Assembly (NCBI GenBank): GCA_009838765.1
Contig: VXQX01000064.1
Location: 15,577-69,144 of the forward strand
Origin: Gemmatimonadales bacterium
Lineage (GTDB): Bacteria; Gemmatimonadota; Gemmatimonadetes; Palauibacterales; Palauibacteraceae
Length of the DNA: 53,568 nucleotides
Direction: 5' to 3'
Shown here: positions 24,167 through 33,722 of the stretch, piece after piece
Position numbering within the stretch: the stretch's first letter is position 1
How the letters are laid out: every line of letters starts with the position of its first letter
Position numbers and translations under genes: made by a program
Notes under the pieces: generated by a model
Told to the model about the DNA's origin: nothing
The model's input: the letters and a program-made list of their open reading frames with translations, nothing else
Databases searched by the model: none

Positions 24167-25942
24167 ATGACACTGACAACTGAAGACGGGAGTTTGGGAT
24201 TGTCTGCTCACCACGGAAGTGAATCCCGTAATTCCGGCCGCCCTACGCTGGATCGCCGCGCGTTCATGGCGTCGGCCTCGGCGCTGGGGCTGGGGGCGAC
24301 GGCGCTTCCCGCGGCCCTGTGGGCGCGGACCCGGGAGGGGCAGGAGGCGCTGACCCAGGCGGACATCGCCGCCGCCGCCCGCGTCGCGGGGCTCGAGTTC
24401 ACGGACGAGGAACTCGACCTCATGGTGGAGGACCTGAACGGGACACGGGAGAGCTACGGCGAGCTGCGCACGGTCGAGATCCCGAACTCCGTCGTCCCCG
24501 CGCTCCACTTCGAGCCCGCGCTCCCGGACGCCCGCTATCCGACCGAGTCGACCGTCTTCCGCTATACGCGTCCACGGGGGCTGGAGCGGCCGGCCGAACT
24601 CGAGACGCTGGCGTTCGCGCCGGTCACCGAACTGGCCGAACTCGTCCGCTCGCGCCAGGTGACGTCCACCGAACTCACGGAGATGTACCTGGGCCGGCTG
24701 AAGGCGTACGGGGAGACGCTCGAGTGCGTGATCACGCTCACCGAGGAACTCGCGCTGCGGCAGGCGGCGCGCGCGGACGCGGAGATCGCGCGCGGCTACT
24801 ACCGGGGTCCGCTGCACGGGATACCGTGGGGGGCGAAGGACCTCCTCGCCGAGGACGCCTACCGCACGACGTGGGGCGCCAAGCCGTACGAGGACCAGCA
24901 CATCCCGGATGACTCCACCGTGGGCCGGCGGCTCGAGGAGGCCGGCGCGGTGCTCGTGGCGAAGCTCACGCTGGGCGCGCTCGCGCAGGGGGACCGCTGG
25001 TACGGCGGGCAGACGAAGAACCCGTGGAACCTGGAGCAGGGGTCGAGCGGTTCGTCGGCCGGCTCCGCCTCGGCGGTCGTGGCGGGACTCGTCGGCTTCA
25101 CGATCGGGAGCGAGACGCTGGGTTCCATCGTCTCTCCCTCCACCCGCTGCGGCGCCTCCGGGCTCCGGCCCACCTTCGGGCGCGTGAGCCGGGCCGGGGC
25201 GATGGCGCTCTCGTGGTCGATGGACAAGCTGGGGCCGATCTGCCGCAGCGTGGAGGACTGCGCTCTCGTCCTGCATGCGATCCACGGCGCGGACGGGGTG
25301 GACGCCACGGCGCGCGATGTCGCCTTCGACTGGGATCCCGCCCGGCCGCTCTCCGACCTCCGCGTCGCCTGGGTGCCGTCGGCCTTCGAGTCGGAGCGGG
25401 AGGACGGGGAGTGGAAGGCGTTCGACGAGGCCTCGCTCGAGGTCGTGCGCGGGCTCGGGATCGACCCCTTGCCGGTGGAGCTGCCGGACGACATCCCCTA
25501 CGGCGCGATGCGGATCATCCTCAGCGCCGAGGCCGGGGCCGCCTTCGACGAACTCACCCGGAGCGGGCGGGACGAGTTGCTCGTCCGCCAGACGCGGGGC
25601 GCGTGGCCCAACACGTTCCGCAAGGCGCGCATGATCCCTGCGGTGGAGTACATCCAGGCGAACCGGCTGCGCACGATCGCGATGCACCGCTTCGCGCGGA
25701 CGATGGAGGGGATCGACGTCGTCGTCACGCCGAGCTTCGGGGGATCGATGCTCCTGCTCACGAACCTCACGGGCCACCCCCAGGTCGTGATCCCCAACGG
25801 CTATCGCTCGGAGGACGGGACGCCGACGAGCATCTCGTTCGTGGGGAAGCTGTTCGGCGACGCGGAGGCGTTGCGGCTCGCGAAGGCGGTGCAGGACGCG
25901 ACGGAGCACCACCTGCGCCGTCCGACGCAGTTCGCCTCGTGA
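24167..25942 (+). CDS. Tat-exported amidase-signature hydrolase
   Basis: A 591-residue amidase of the amidase-signature family (relatives include GatA and AtzF-type hydrolases), which cleaves amides to acid plus ammonia or amine. The N-terminus has a Tat signal (TLDRRAFMASASALGLG), so the folded enzyme is probably exported. The catalytic Ser-Ser-Lys triad can be placed: Lys in GIPWGAKDLL and the serines in QGSSGSSAGSASAV. The last third is the family's usual cap. It lies 30 bases after the aminotransferase and shares a possible GTGA with the next gene. It may release amino acids in the periplasm for the symporter encoded upstream; the actual amide is unknown. Confidence 0.88.
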   Translation: MTLTTEDGSLGLSAHHGSESRNSGRPTLDRRAFMASASALGLGATALPAALWARTREGQEALTQADIAAAARVAGLEFTDEELDLMVEDLNGTRESYGELRTVEIPNSVVPALHFEPALPDARYPTESTVFRYTRPRGLERPAELETLAFAPVTELAELVRSRQVTSTELTEMYLGRLKAYGETLECVITLTEELALRQAARADAEIARGYYRGPLHGIPWGAKDLLAEDAYRTTWGAKPYEDQHIPDDSTVGRRLEEAGAVLVAKLTLGALAQGDRWYGGQTKNPWNLEQGSSGSSAGSASAVVAGLVGFTIGSETLGSIVSPSTRCGASGLRPTFGRVSRAGAMALSWSMDKLGPICRSVEDCALVLHAIHGADGVDATARDVAFDWDPARPLSDLRVAWVPSAFESEREDGEWKAFDEASLEVVRGLGIDPLPVELPDDIPYGAMRIILSAEAGAAFDELTRSGRDELLVRQTRGAWPNTFRKARMIPAVEYIQANRLRTIAMHRFARTMEGIDVVVTPSFGGSMLLLTNLTGHPQVVIPNGYRSEDGTPTSISFVGKLFGDAEALRLAKAVQDATEHHLRRPTQFAS

Positions 25943-25995
25943 GCCCCGCGGCCGGGAACGAGGCAAGCGGGGCCGCGAACCGGGCAGCGAGCGGG

Positions 25996-27042
25996 ATGGG
26001 GAAGATGATCGATCTCCGCAGCGACACGGTGACGCGCCCGACGGAGGCGATGCGGGCGGCGATGGCGGCGGCGCCCGTGGGCGACGACTGCTACGGGGAC
26101 GACCCGACGGTGCTCGAACTGGAGCGGCGGACGGCGGAGATCCTCGGCAAGGAAGCCGCCATGTACGTGCCGACGGGCACGATGAGCAACCAGCTCGCCC
26201 TGCGCGCGCACACGGAGCCGGGCGATGCCGTCCTCATCGGCCCGGGCGCGCACATCTGGTTCGGCGAGGGGGGCGCGCCGTCGCCGATCTCCGGGGTCGT
26301 CATCCGGCCGCTCGAGGGCGAACGCGGCATGTTCGGGGCGGCGACGCTGCGGGCGGCGCTCAACCTCGACATGGGGACCGTCCGCGCGCGCATGCAGTCG
26401 CCCGTGCGGCTCGTCTGCGCCGAGAACACGCACAACGGGGCGGGCGGCGCCGTGTGGCCGCCGGACCTCCTGCGCGAGATGCTCGACGCCGCGCGCGAGG
26501 CCGGCCTCGCGACCCACCTCGACGGCGCCCGGCTGTGGAACGCGACCGCGGCCACCGGCATCCCCGAGGCCGAGTTCGCGGCCGGCTTCGACACGGTTAA
26601 CGTCTGCTTCTCGAAGGCGCTCGGCGCCCCGCTGGGATCGGCCCTCGCGGGTCCGGCCGGCCTCGTCGAGCGCGCCCGCCGCTTCAAGCAGCTCTACGGC
26701 GGCGGGTTCCGGCAGGCGGGGATCGTCGCCGCCGGCGCCCTGTACGCGCTCGAGCACCACCGCGGACGGCTCGCGGACGACCACGCCCGGGCGAAGAAGC
26801 TGGCCCGCGGACTCGCCGCCATTAACGGGCTGGACGTCGACGTCGAAGGCGTGGAGACGAATATCGTCCGCTTCCGGACGACCGCAGTCGAGGCGCCGAT
26901 GTTCGCGGCCCGCTGCCGCGGGAACGGGGTCATGCTGAACGCCTACAGCCAGCGGGACCTGCGGGTCATCCCCCACCTCCACACGACGGATGATGACGTG
27001 GAGGCGGCGCTCGACATCTTCCGCGCGGCGGCGGTGGTTTAG
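25996..27042 (+). CDS. low-specificity L-threonine aldolase
   Basis: A 348-residue PLP enzyme of the beta-eliminating lyase group, which splits L-threonine or related beta-hydroxy amino acids to glycine and an aldehyde. Motifs: IDLRSDTVTRPTEAMR at the N-terminus, DDPTVLELE, ENTHNGAGG, THLDGARLWNA (Asp to the cofactor nitrogen) and VCFSKALGAPLGS with the Schiff-base Lys. Length is typical. A GTG at 25939 overlapping the amidase stop would add 19 non-conserved residues, so the ATG at 25996 is preferred. Last gene of the 20515-27042 operon, giving an outlet for imported or released hydroxy amino acids. Confidence 0.93.
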   Translation: MGKMIDLRSDTVTRPTEAMRAAMAAAPVGDDCYGDDPTVLELERRTAEILGKEAAMYVPTGTMSNQLALRAHTEPGDAVLIGPGAHIWFGEGGAPSPISGVVIRPLEGERGMFGAATLRAALNLDMGTVRARMQSPVRLVCAENTHNGAGGAVWPPDLLREMLDAAREAGLATHLDGARLWNATAATGIPEAEFAAGFDTVNVCFSKALGAPLGSALAGPAGLVERARRFKQLYGGGFRQAGIVAAGALYALEHHRGRLADDHARAKKLARGLAAINGLDVDVEGVETNIVRFRTTAVEAPMFAARCRGNGVMLNAYSQRDLRVIPHLHTTDDDVEAALDIFRAAAVV

Positions 27043-27063
27043 CGCCGCCCGGGACGTGGCCGG

Positions 27064-28173
27064 CTAGCCCTCTCTCCCGAGGGCGACGGCGACTTCGGCG
27101 TCGATCGCGGTGGTGATTTCGTCCGAGCGCTCCGAGCCGAGCAGGACCGCGATCCAGCGGGTGGACTCGTTCGTCCCCAGCACGATGCGGCACATCACCG
27201 TGAGCGGCACCGACAGCAGCATCCCCACGGGTCCCAGGACCCAGCCCCAGAAGACGAGCGAGGCGAACACGACGAGCGTCGACAGGCCCACGCTGTACCC
27301 CATGACTTTCGGCTCGATGAGGTTGCCCCACATGATGTTGACGACGAGGAACCCGGCGGCGGCGGCGACCGCCGTCCCGACTCCGACCGTCAGCCACGCG
27401 ACGAGCACCGCCGGTATGGCGGCGATGAAGGACCCGATGTTGGGCACGTAGTTCAGCAGGAACGCGAGCCCGCCCCACAGCATCGGGTAGTTGACGCCCA
27501 GCAGCGCCATCAGCCCCGCGACGCAGAGGCCGGTTCCCAGGCTGACGATCGTCTTGAGCACGACGTAGCGGCGGACCGCGCTGCCGACCTTTTCCCAGTT
27601 CTCCCGCGCCTCCGTCGCATCCGCCTCGCCGAGGGCGACCCGCACCTTGGTGGGGAAGCTCGACACCTCGAGCAGCATGAAGACCATCGTGAGGATGATC
27701 AGGAGCCCGTTGGCGAGAATGAACCCGAGGTTCTCGACGAGCTGCCGCATCAGGCCGAGCATCCAGCTCGGCGAGATCGAGATGAGCTCGTCGGCATCGA
27801 GCACGGGCGACTGAAGCCCGAAACGCACCATGTAGTCGCTCAGCGTGGCCTCCACCGCCTCGATCTGCTCCGCGAAGAGGCGGTCGAGTTGCGCCTCGGA
27901 GCGTCCGAGCTCGACGACGGGCGTCGCGAGCAGGCCCCCCGCCACCGTCCCGAGGGCGAGGATGACGAGCACGAGGGCGAGGACCGCGACGAACTTGGGA
28001 ATCCTGCGGTCGGTCATCCAGCGGAGCGGCGTGGAGCACAGGATGGTGAGAAAGAGCGCGAGCAGGAAAGAGACGACCAGCGCGGAGGCGGCCCGCATCC
28101 CGGCCACGATGATGACGAAGGCCGCCAGGTTCAGAAGGGTCCGGTGTACTCGTGTCGCGTCGTCGCGCATCAC
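27064..28173 (-). CDS. AI-2E family (PerM/TqsA-type) membrane transporter
   Basis: A 369-residue inner-membrane protein of the AI-2E family. Layout: paired helices at the N-terminus ([31 protein letters not shown]), a long cytoplasmic helical segment about 85-145, then the family core [32 protein letters not shown] and [20 protein letters not shown]. The IEPKVMG-type motif is diagnostic. Members export small signals or exchange sodium and protons; the substrate here is not predictable. It converges on the threonine aldolase (21-base gap) and diverges from the mutase-subunit gene. Confidence 0.9.
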   Translation of the reverse strand: MMRDDATRVHRTLLNLAAFVIIVAGMRAASALVVSFLLALFLTILCSTPLRWMTDRRIPKFVAVLALVLVILALGTVAGGLLATPVVELGRSEAQLDRLFAEQIEAVEATLSDYMVRFGLQSPVLDADELISISPSWMLGLMRQLVENLGFILANGLLIILTMVFMLLEVSSFPTKVRVALGEADATEARENWEKVGSAVRRYVVLKTIVSLGTGLCVAGLMALLGVNYPMLWGGLAFLLNYVPNIGSFIAAIPAVLVAWLTVGVGTAVAAAAGFLVVNIMWGNLIEPKVMGYSVGLSTLVVFASLVFWGWVLGPVGMLLSVPLTVMCRIVLGTNESTRWIAVLLGSERSDEITTAIDAEVAVALGREG

Positions 28174-28283
28174 ACGAGGGTGCGCGCCGGAGCGGGCCGG
28201 GGCAACCCCGGAGATGGCGCGCGCCGGCGCCGGATCGTCGTTGCAGCGCCTGCCTTTCCGCGGATACTTTCGACCGTTCCCTC

Positions 28284-28766
28284 ATGACCGAAAACTCCCG
28301 GGCTGAACTCCCGGGACGAACCGCCGGGAAGAAGCGCTTGATCGAACCGAAGATCCGTGTGCTCGTGGCCAAGCCGGGGCTCGACGGCCACGACCGGGGT
28401 GCGAAGGTGATGGCAGCCGCCCTGCAGGACGCGGGGATGGAGGTCATCTACACGGGACTCCACCAGACGCCCGAGATGATCGCCGCCACCGCCCTCCAGG
28501 AGGACGTGGATGTCGTGGCGCTCTCGATCCTGTCGGGGGCGCACATGACGCTCTTCCCGCGCGTGAAGTCGCTCCTCGACGGCCAGGGGATGGACCGCGT
28601 GCTTCTCACGGGCGGAGGGATCATCCCCGCCGAGGACATGGAGGCGCTGAACGATCTCGGCGTCGGCCGCCTCTTCGGTCCGGGGACCTCCACCTCCGAA
28701 GCCGTCGACTACATCCGCGCCTGGTTCGACGAGCATGGGCGCCAGGCCTCCGGGGCAACGGGCTAG
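28284..28766 (+). CDS. B12-binding small subunit of a methylmalonyl-CoA-type mutase
   Basis: A 160-residue stand-alone cobalamin-binding domain. [20 protein letters not shown] contains the DxHxxG motif whose His replaces the lower base of B12, followed by [20 protein letters not shown], the SILSGAH loop and [13 protein letters not shown], all as in methylmalonyl-CoA mutase C-terminal domains. It would pair with a separate catalytic large subunit, which is not in the window. The ATG at 28284 gives a short Lys/Arg-rich lead before the domain. It starts the acyl-CoA operon; the next gene begins 10 bases later. An ethylmalonyl- or isobutyryl-CoA mutase partner is possible. Confidence 0.9.
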   Translation: MTENSRAELPGRTAGKKRLIEPKIRVLVAKPGLDGHDRGAKVMAAALQDAGMEVIYTGLHQTPEMIAATALQEDVDVVALSILSGAHMTLFPRVKSLLDGQGMDRVLLTGGGIIPAEDMEALNDLGVGRLFGPGTSTSEAVDYIRAWFDEHGRQASGATG

Positions 28767-28775
28767 CCGCGGCCG

Positions 28776-30386
28776 GTGAGCAAGACCGACGACAGCCGGA
28801 TGGGCGCGCTCGTGGCAGCACTGCGCGGGCTCGAGGCCCGGATCCAGCGCGGCGGCGGCGAGGAGCGCGTGGCTCGGCAGCACGCTCAGGGCAAGCTCAC
28901 GGCCCGCGAGCGGGTCGACCTCCTCATCGACGAGGGCGGCGGGTTCCTCGAGATCGGCCTCCTCATCGCGCACGACCGGTACGACGGCGGGGCGCCGGCG
29001 GCCGGCGTCGTCACCGGAGTGGGCGAGGTCTGCGGGCGCGAGGTCGTCATCGTCGCGAACGACCAGACGGTGAAGGCCGGGAGCTGGTGGCCGGAGACGA
29101 TCGTGAAGATCCTGCGGGCGCAGGAGATCGCGATGCGGTGCCGCGTGCCGATCGTCTACCTCGTGGACTCGGCCGGCGTGAACCTGCCGTATCAGGGCGG
29201 GGTCTTCCCGGGACAGTACGGCGCCAGCCGCATCTTCTACTACAACTCGATCATGCGACACTACCTCGAGGTGCCGCAGATCTCCGCCGTGATGGGCCAG
29301 TGCATCGCGGGGGGCGCGTATCTTCCCGCCCTCTCGGACGTGATCGTGATGGTCGAGGGGACGAGCTTCATGGGTCTCGGGGGCCCGAACCTCGTGAAGG
29401 GAGCGACGGGGCAGGAGGTCGAAGCCGAGGAACTCGGCGGGGCGCTCATGCACAACCGGGTGAGCGGCGTGGCGCACTACCGGGTGGAGGACGACAACGC
29501 GTGCATCGAAAAGGTCCGCGCGCTCGTCGCCGGCCTCCCCGCCGGGCTCCGCCCGGACCCCGCCGTTGCAGCGCGGCATGCGACGCGCGCCCCGGAGGAG
29601 GTCTACGCGCTCCTGCCCGTCGACCACCGCCAGCCCTTCGACATGGAGGCGGTCCTCGAGACGATCCTCGACGAGGGTCCGTTCGAGGAGTTCCAGGCCG
29701 ACCGCGCGCCGGAGATGCTGACGGGAACGGGGCACATCGACGGCTACCGCGTGGGGGTCATCGCGAACCGGCGGGGCATGTTCCGGGGCGAGGCCGGCGC
29801 CCCGCCGAAGTTCGGCGGCATCGTGTACACGGAGAGTGCGGAGAAGGTGGCGTACTTCATGGACTTGTGCGACCGGCACGACACGCCGCTCCTCTTCGTG
29901 CAGGACGTGAGCGGGTTCATGGTCGGGCCGCAGGCGGAGCAGTCCGGGATCATCCGGGCGGGCGCGCGCATGGTCGAGTCGATGGCGACGGCCCGCGTGC
30001 CCAAGATCGTGCTCACGGTCAACCACGCGAGCGGGGCGGGGTATTACGCGATGGCGGCCCAGGGGTTCGATCCCGACTTCATCTTCACGTGGCCGACGGG
30101 ACGGATGGGGGTGATGGAGGGAGAGGCCGCCGTACAGGCCGCGTTCGGGCGCAAGCTGGATGAGGCGGCGGGCGGAGAGCTGGACGAGGAGACGGCGGCG
30201 GCGATCGAACGGACGCGGGAGGACTACGAGGAGCAACTCGATGCGAAATACGCGGCGGCGCGCGGCTTCGTGGACGCGATCCTGACTCCCGAGGACACGC
30301 GTGCCGTGCTGTCTCTCGCGCTCCGCTGCTCCCTCGGGAACCCGGGGCCTCACCTCGGACCCTTCACCCTCCCGGACGGCCTGTGA
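28776..30386 (+). CDS. biotin-dependent acyl-CoA carboxylase carboxyltransferase (beta) subunit
   Basis: A 536-residue carboxyltransferase that moves CO2 from biotin to an acyl-CoA. GTG start. The N-terminal crotonase-fold half has GKLTARERVDLLIDEGG and YLVDSAGVNLPYQGGVFPG; the C-terminal half has QDVSGFMVGPQAEQSGII and ASGAGYYAMAAQGFDPDF followed by WPTGRMGVMEGE. The pattern is that of methylcrotonyl-/geranoyl-CoA and propionyl-CoA carboxylase beta chains. Next to an AtuA-type gene and a crotonase, a branched or terpenoid acyl-CoA is likely, but propionyl-CoA fits the mutase subunit upstream. The biotin-carboxylase/carrier alpha chain is not in the window. Confidence 0.9.
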   Translation: MSKTDDSRMGALVAALRGLEARIQRGGGEERVARQHAQGKLTARERVDLLIDEGGGFLEIGLLIAHDRYDGGAPAAGVVTGVGEVCGREVVIVANDQTVKAGSWWPETIVKILRAQEIAMRCRVPIVYLVDSAGVNLPYQGGVFPGQYGASRIFYYNSIMRHYLEVPQISAVMGQCIAGGAYLPALSDVIVMVEGTSFMGLGGPNLVKGATGQEVEAEELGGALMHNRVSGVAHYRVEDDNACIEKVRALVAGLPAGLRPDPAVAARHATRAPEEVYALLPVDHRQPFDMEAVLETILDEGPFEEFQADRAPEMLTGTGHIDGYRVGVIANRRGMFRGEAGAPPKFGGIVYTESAEKVAYFMDLCDRHDTPLLFVQDVSGFMVGPQAEQSGIIRAGARMVESMATARVPKIVLTVNHASGAGYYAMAAQGFDPDFIFTWPTGRMGVMEGEAAVQAAFGRKLDEAAGGELDEETAAAIERTREDYEEQLDAKYAAARGFVDAILTPEDTRAVLSLALRCSLGNPGPHLGPFTLPDGL

Positions 30387-31852
30387 ACGCGCAGCCGGGG
30401 GCGCCCGAAGCCCTGCTGGAGGAGCCGTCCACCGCGGTGGGACTCGAGGAGCGCCCGCTCCCGGCCCGCGCCCGCCGCGATGGCGGCCGCCGGGTACGCG
30501 TCGCCTCCGGGCAGGGGTTCTGGGGGGACTGGCAGGAGGCGCCCAAGCTGCAGGTGCGGCGCGGGTCGATCGACTACCTGATGCTCGACTACCTGGCCGA
30601 GATCACGATGTCGATCATGCAGAAGCAGCGGGACCGGAACCCCGCCGCCGGCTACGCGCGGGACTTCGTGCCCCTGATGGACGACCTCATCCGCGACCTC
30701 CTCGACAAGGAGATCCGCGTGGTGTCGAACGCGGGCGGCGTGAACCCGGAGGGGTGCCGGGCCGAACTCGGGTATGCGTTCGCCGATGAATCGCTGCCGC
30801 GGCGGCCGCGGGTGGCGGTGATCACGGGCGACGATCTGATGGACTCGCTCGACGATCTCCTCGCGGCGGGACACGAACTCCGCCACATGGAGACGGGCGA
30901 GCCGCTCTCCACCGTGCGCGACCGCGTGGCCGCGGCGAACGCGTACCTCGGTGCCGAACCGATCATCGAGGCGCTGCGGCAGGAGGCGGACATCGTCGTG
31001 GCCGGGCGCTCGACGGACACCGCGCTCACCTACGCGCCCCTCATGCACGAGTTCTCCTGGGCGGGGGACGACTGGGACCGGCTCGCACACGGGGTCGTCG
31101 CCGGACACATCAACGAATGCGGCTGCCAGGCCTCCGGAGGAAACTCGCTCGTCGACTGGCGGGAGATCGATCTCACGCTGCCGGGCTATCCCATCATCGA
31201 GGCGCAGGAGGGCGGGACCTTCGTGGTGACGAAGCACCCGGGGCTCGGCGGCCGGGTGACGTGGGAGACGGTCGCGGAGCAGGTCCTGTACGAACTCGGC
31301 GATCCGCGGGAGTACATCACGCCGGACGTGGTCGCGGACTTCTCGACCATCCGTCTCCGCGATCTGGGCAGGGACCGGGTCCGGGTCGAAGGCGTGGCCG
31401 GTCGCTCGCGCACGGACAAGCTCAAGGTCTCCATCGCGTACCACGATGGCTTCAAGGCTGTGGGCGCCCTGACCTACGCCTGGCCCGACGCGGTGGACAA
31501 GGCGCGGCGCGCGGACGAGATCCTCCGGAGCCGACTGCGGCACCTGGGGCTCGAGTTCGACGAGATCCGCACGGAGATCGTCGGCGCCGGGGCCTGTCAC
31601 GGGCCGCTGGCCGGCCCCCCCTCCGACGACCTGCCCGAGGTCACGCTGCGGGTCGGCGTCCGCAGTCCGGACCGCCACGCCGTGTCGCGCTTCAGCCGGG
31701 AGATCGCGCCCCTCATCCTCGCGGGCCCGCCGACCGTCACCGGCTTCGCGGGCGGCCGCCCCCGCGTGCAGGAGGTCGTCGCCTACTGGCCCGCCCTCAT
31801 CGACCGCGGGGTCGTGGAAGGCAACGTGAGAGTGGAGACGATGGAGCTGTGA
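30383..31852 (+). CDS. AtuA-family protein (DUF1446)
   Basis: A 489-residue protein of the acyclic-terpene-utilisation AtuA family. GTG start overlapping the carboxylase stop (GTGA). Recognised by VRVASGQGFWGDWQEAPKLQ with its Gly-rich turn, DYLMLDYLAEITMSIMQKQR, SNAGGVNPEGC, VVAGRSTDTALTYAPL and HINECGCQASGG. Pseudomonas AtuA is needed for growth on citronellol and geraniol, though its reaction is not settled. The C-terminal domain that is fused in many AtuA proteins is encoded here by the next, overlapping gene. Cytoplasmic; presumably acts on an acyl-CoA intermediate together with the carboxylase and hydratase. Confidence 0.88.
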   Translation: MNAQPGAPEALLEEPSTAVGLEERPLPARARRDGGRRVRVASGQGFWGDWQEAPKLQVRRGSIDYLMLDYLAEITMSIMQKQRDRNPAAGYARDFVPLMDDLIRDLLDKEIRVVSNAGGVNPEGCRAELGYAFADESLPRRPRVAVITGDDLMDSLDDLLAAGHELRHMETGEPLSTVRDRVAAANAYLGAEPIIEALRQEADIVVAGRSTDTALTYAPLMHEFSWAGDDWDRLAHGVVAGHINECGCQASGGNSLVDWREIDLTLPGYPIIEAQEGGTFVVTKHPGLGGRVTWETVAEQVLYELGDPREYITPDVVADFSTIRLRDLGRDRVRVEGVAGRSRTDKLKVSIAYHDGFKAVGALTYAWPDAVDKARRADEILRSRLRHLGLEFDEIRTEIVGAGACHGPLAGPPSDDLPEVTLRVGVRSPDRHAVSRFSREIAPLILAGPPTVTGFAGGRPRVQEVVAYWPALIDRGVVEGNVRVETMEL

Positions 31853-32187
31853 GAGTGCAGCTGCGCGAAATCGCGTTTGCCCGTTCGGGCGATAAGGGGG
31901 ACACGGCGAACGTGGGTCTAATCGCGTTCAGACCGTCACTTTATCCAGTTTTGGTAAAAGAAGTTACTGCGGAACGTGTGAAGTATCACTTCAAGGGAAT
32001 CTGCGAGGGCGGGGTCGAGCGGTTCGAGCTTCCCAACCTGCGTGCGCTCAACTTCCTCCTCCACCGCTCGCTGGGAGGGGGCGGGACCGTATCGCTCATG
32101 CTCGATGCCCAGGGGAAGACGTTCGCCACCGCCCTGCTGAGGATGGAGATCGACGTGCCGGACCACTTCCTGAACCGGGCGGACTGA
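31849..32187 (+). CDS. AtuA C-terminal domain as a separate small protein
   Basis: A 112-residue protein corresponding to the small C-terminal domain of AtuA/DUF1446 proteins. VQLREIAFARSGDKGDTANVG is the signature opening (Gly-Asp-Lys-Gly-Asp), and the rest alternates strands and helices to RMEIDVPDHFL at the end. GTG start overlapping the AtuA stop (GTGA); a second GTG at 31855 is possible. The tight overlap suggests equal synthesis of both parts and a two-chain complex. A larger open frame in the same register upstream only shadows AtuA. Confidence 0.87.
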   Translation: MRVQLREIAFARSGDKGDTANVGLIAFRPSLYPVLVKEVTAERVKYHFKGICEGGVERFELPNLRALNFLLHRSLGGGGTVSLMLDAQGKTFATALLRMEIDVPDHFLNRAD

Positions 32188-32214
32188 GGCGCGGCTCGGG
32201 CACCCGGGAGGCTC

Positions 32215-33009
32215 ATGTTCGAACACCTCGAGATCGAGATCGACGAACGGACCGGCGTGAACCGGATCCGTCTCGACCGCGCGGAGCGCCGCAACGCGCT
32301 GAGCGGGGCGCTCGTGGCGGAAATCAAGGAGGCGCTCGCGCTCGCCGAGGCGGACGCCCGCGTGCGCGTGATCGGCATCGGAGGGCACGGCCCGGACTTC
32401 TGCGCCGGCGCCGACCTGGCGGAGGTGCAGGCCTCCGTCGAGGAGGGGGTCATGGCCAGCCTGCGGGAGGCGGAAGCGCTGGGCGAACTCTTCACGCTCC
32501 TCAGAAGACTCTCGAAGCCGGTCGTCGCGACCGTACACGGCCGGGCGCTGGCGGGCGGCTGCGGCCTGGCGACGGCGTGCGACCTCGTGTTTGCGGCGGA
32601 GAGCGCCCGCTTCGGCTACCCGGAGGTACGGCTCGGTTTCGTGCCCGCGATGGTGACGGCCATCCTGCGCCGGAACCTGGGGGAGAAGCGCGCCTTCGAG
32701 TTGATGGCGCTCGGGGACACGATCGATGCGGCGGAAGCGTCGCGGCTGGGCCTCGTGAACCGCACCTGCCCGGACGCGGAGTTCGAGGCGGAGAGTTCCG
32801 CCTTTCTGGCCGAACTCGCGGGGCGGAGTGCGTCCGCGCTCGCGCTTGCGAAGAAGCTGCTGTACGGCACCGAGGGGCAGAGCTTCGAGGCGGCGGTGGC
32901 GACGGGCGCGCGCGTGAACGCGCTCGCCCGCATGACGGACGACTGTCAGGCGGGGATCCGCCGGTTTCTGGATCGCGGCAAGCCCGCGCGTCCGCGCCGT
33001 GAGCGGTGA
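32215..33009 (+). CDS. enoyl-CoA hydratase/isomerase family protein
   Basis: A 264-residue crotonase-fold enzyme. The oxyanion-hole segments are GPDFCAGADLAEVQ and VHGRALAGGCGLATACDLVFA, followed by FGYPEVRLGFVPAMV where the second catalytic Glu normally lies (position in YPEVRLG is present; the Gly-Ala-Gly-Gly loop is replaced by PAMVTAI). This pattern is closest to methylglutaconyl-/isohexenylglutaconyl-CoA hydratases, matching the carboxylase and AtuA genes of the operon. It lies 27 bases after the small AtuA gene. It would hydrate the carboxylated enoyl-CoA. Confidence 0.88.
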   Translation: MFEHLEIEIDERTGVNRIRLDRAERRNALSGALVAEIKEALALAEADARVRVIGIGGHGPDFCAGADLAEVQASVEEGVMASLREAEALGELFTLLRRLSKPVVATVHGRALAGGCGLATACDLVFAAESARFGYPEVRLGFVPAMVTAILRRNLGEKRAFELMALGDTIDAAEASRLGLVNRTCPDAEFEAESSAFLAELAGRSASALALAKKLLYGTEGQSFEAAVATGARVNALARMTDDCQAGIRRFLDRGKPARPRRER

Positions 33010-33031
33010 GGCGGGAGAAAGGGGAGAGAGC

Positions 33032-33718
33032 ATGAGCGAGAACGGCGTGGCTTCGGCGTCGGGGTCGGCCTTCCTGTGGCGGGTCGGGGCGCTTGGCGCC
33101 GGCGCGTCGGGCATCGTCCTCCTCGCGACGGACGGCGCGGCGCTCACGCTCGCCGTCCTCCTGCTCATCGCGGCGCTCGCCGCGGCGGGCGTGCTCCTGG
33201 GCGGCGGCGCGCACGGCGCCGCGGTCGAGGGCCGGCTCGACCTGAGTGCCCGCCTCGGGCTCGGATTGCTCGGCGGATTCCTCGGCGCCGCGGTCTCCGC
33301 CGCGGCGCGCACGGTCGTGACAACGTTCGGCTCCATCGGAGCGGTGAGCATGGGACTGGCTTCGGGGTGGACGGGGGCGGAGTTCCTGTCGCACCTCGGA
33401 AGCGGCGCGGTCTGGGGCCTCATGCTCGGCGTGCTCTACCCCTACCTGTCCGGCTCGCCCGCCGCCCGCGGCGCGACCTTCGCCCTGGCGCCGACCCTCT
33501 ACGTCGTCATCCGGCTCGGCCTCGGAGAGCCCGCGCTGGATTTCGCGAGAGGAGACCTCCCGCTGATATCCGCACTGGCGCTCTACGCGGGGCGGGGCGT
33601 GTTCGCGGTCTTCTCCATCCTCGCGGTGAACGTGTTATTGGGGACGATCGCCGGCGCGACGCTGGGCTGGGGCGAAGCGGGCGATGAGACCCCGGTCGCC
33701 CGCCCGATCGACGAATAG
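33032..33718 (+). CDS. multi-pass membrane protein of unknown function
   Basis: A 228-residue hydrophobic protein that I do not recognise. It has about six membrane helices (roughly 15-45, 68-90, 95-110, 118-140, 155-170, 185-215), rich in Ala, Gly and Leu, with short loops. A good GGGGAGAG ribosome site 5 bases before the ATG supports this start over a GTG at 32999. It follows the crotonase gene by 22 bases but the link to acyl-CoA catabolism is not evident. A YqhR-like or DUF1440-style membrane family is a guess only. Confidence 0.65.
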   Translation: MSENGVASASGSAFLWRVGALGAGASGIVLLATDGAALTLAVLLLIAALAAAGVLLGGGAHGAAVEGRLDLSARLGLGLLGGFLGAAVSAAARTVVTTFGSIGAVSMGLASGWTGAEFLSHLGSGAVWGLMLGVLYPYLSGSPAARGATFALAPTLYVVIRLGLGEPALDFARGDLPLISALALYAGRGVFAVFSILAVNVLLGTIAGATLGWGEAGDETPVARPIDE

Positions 33719-33722
33719 CGGA

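Noticed and set aside
22838-25966. A 1042-codon open frame on the minus strand across four plus-strand genes
   Set aside because: It is antisense to the symporter end, aminotransferase and amidase, all with clear family motifs, and its own translation is Arg/His/Pro-rich with no recognisable domain. High GC at codon position 3 produces such frames.
28170-30353. A 727-codon minus-strand open frame opposite the mutase subunit and carboxylase
   Set aside because: Low-complexity Arg/His/Asp-rich translation lying exactly opposite strongly conserved genes; a codon-bias shadow.
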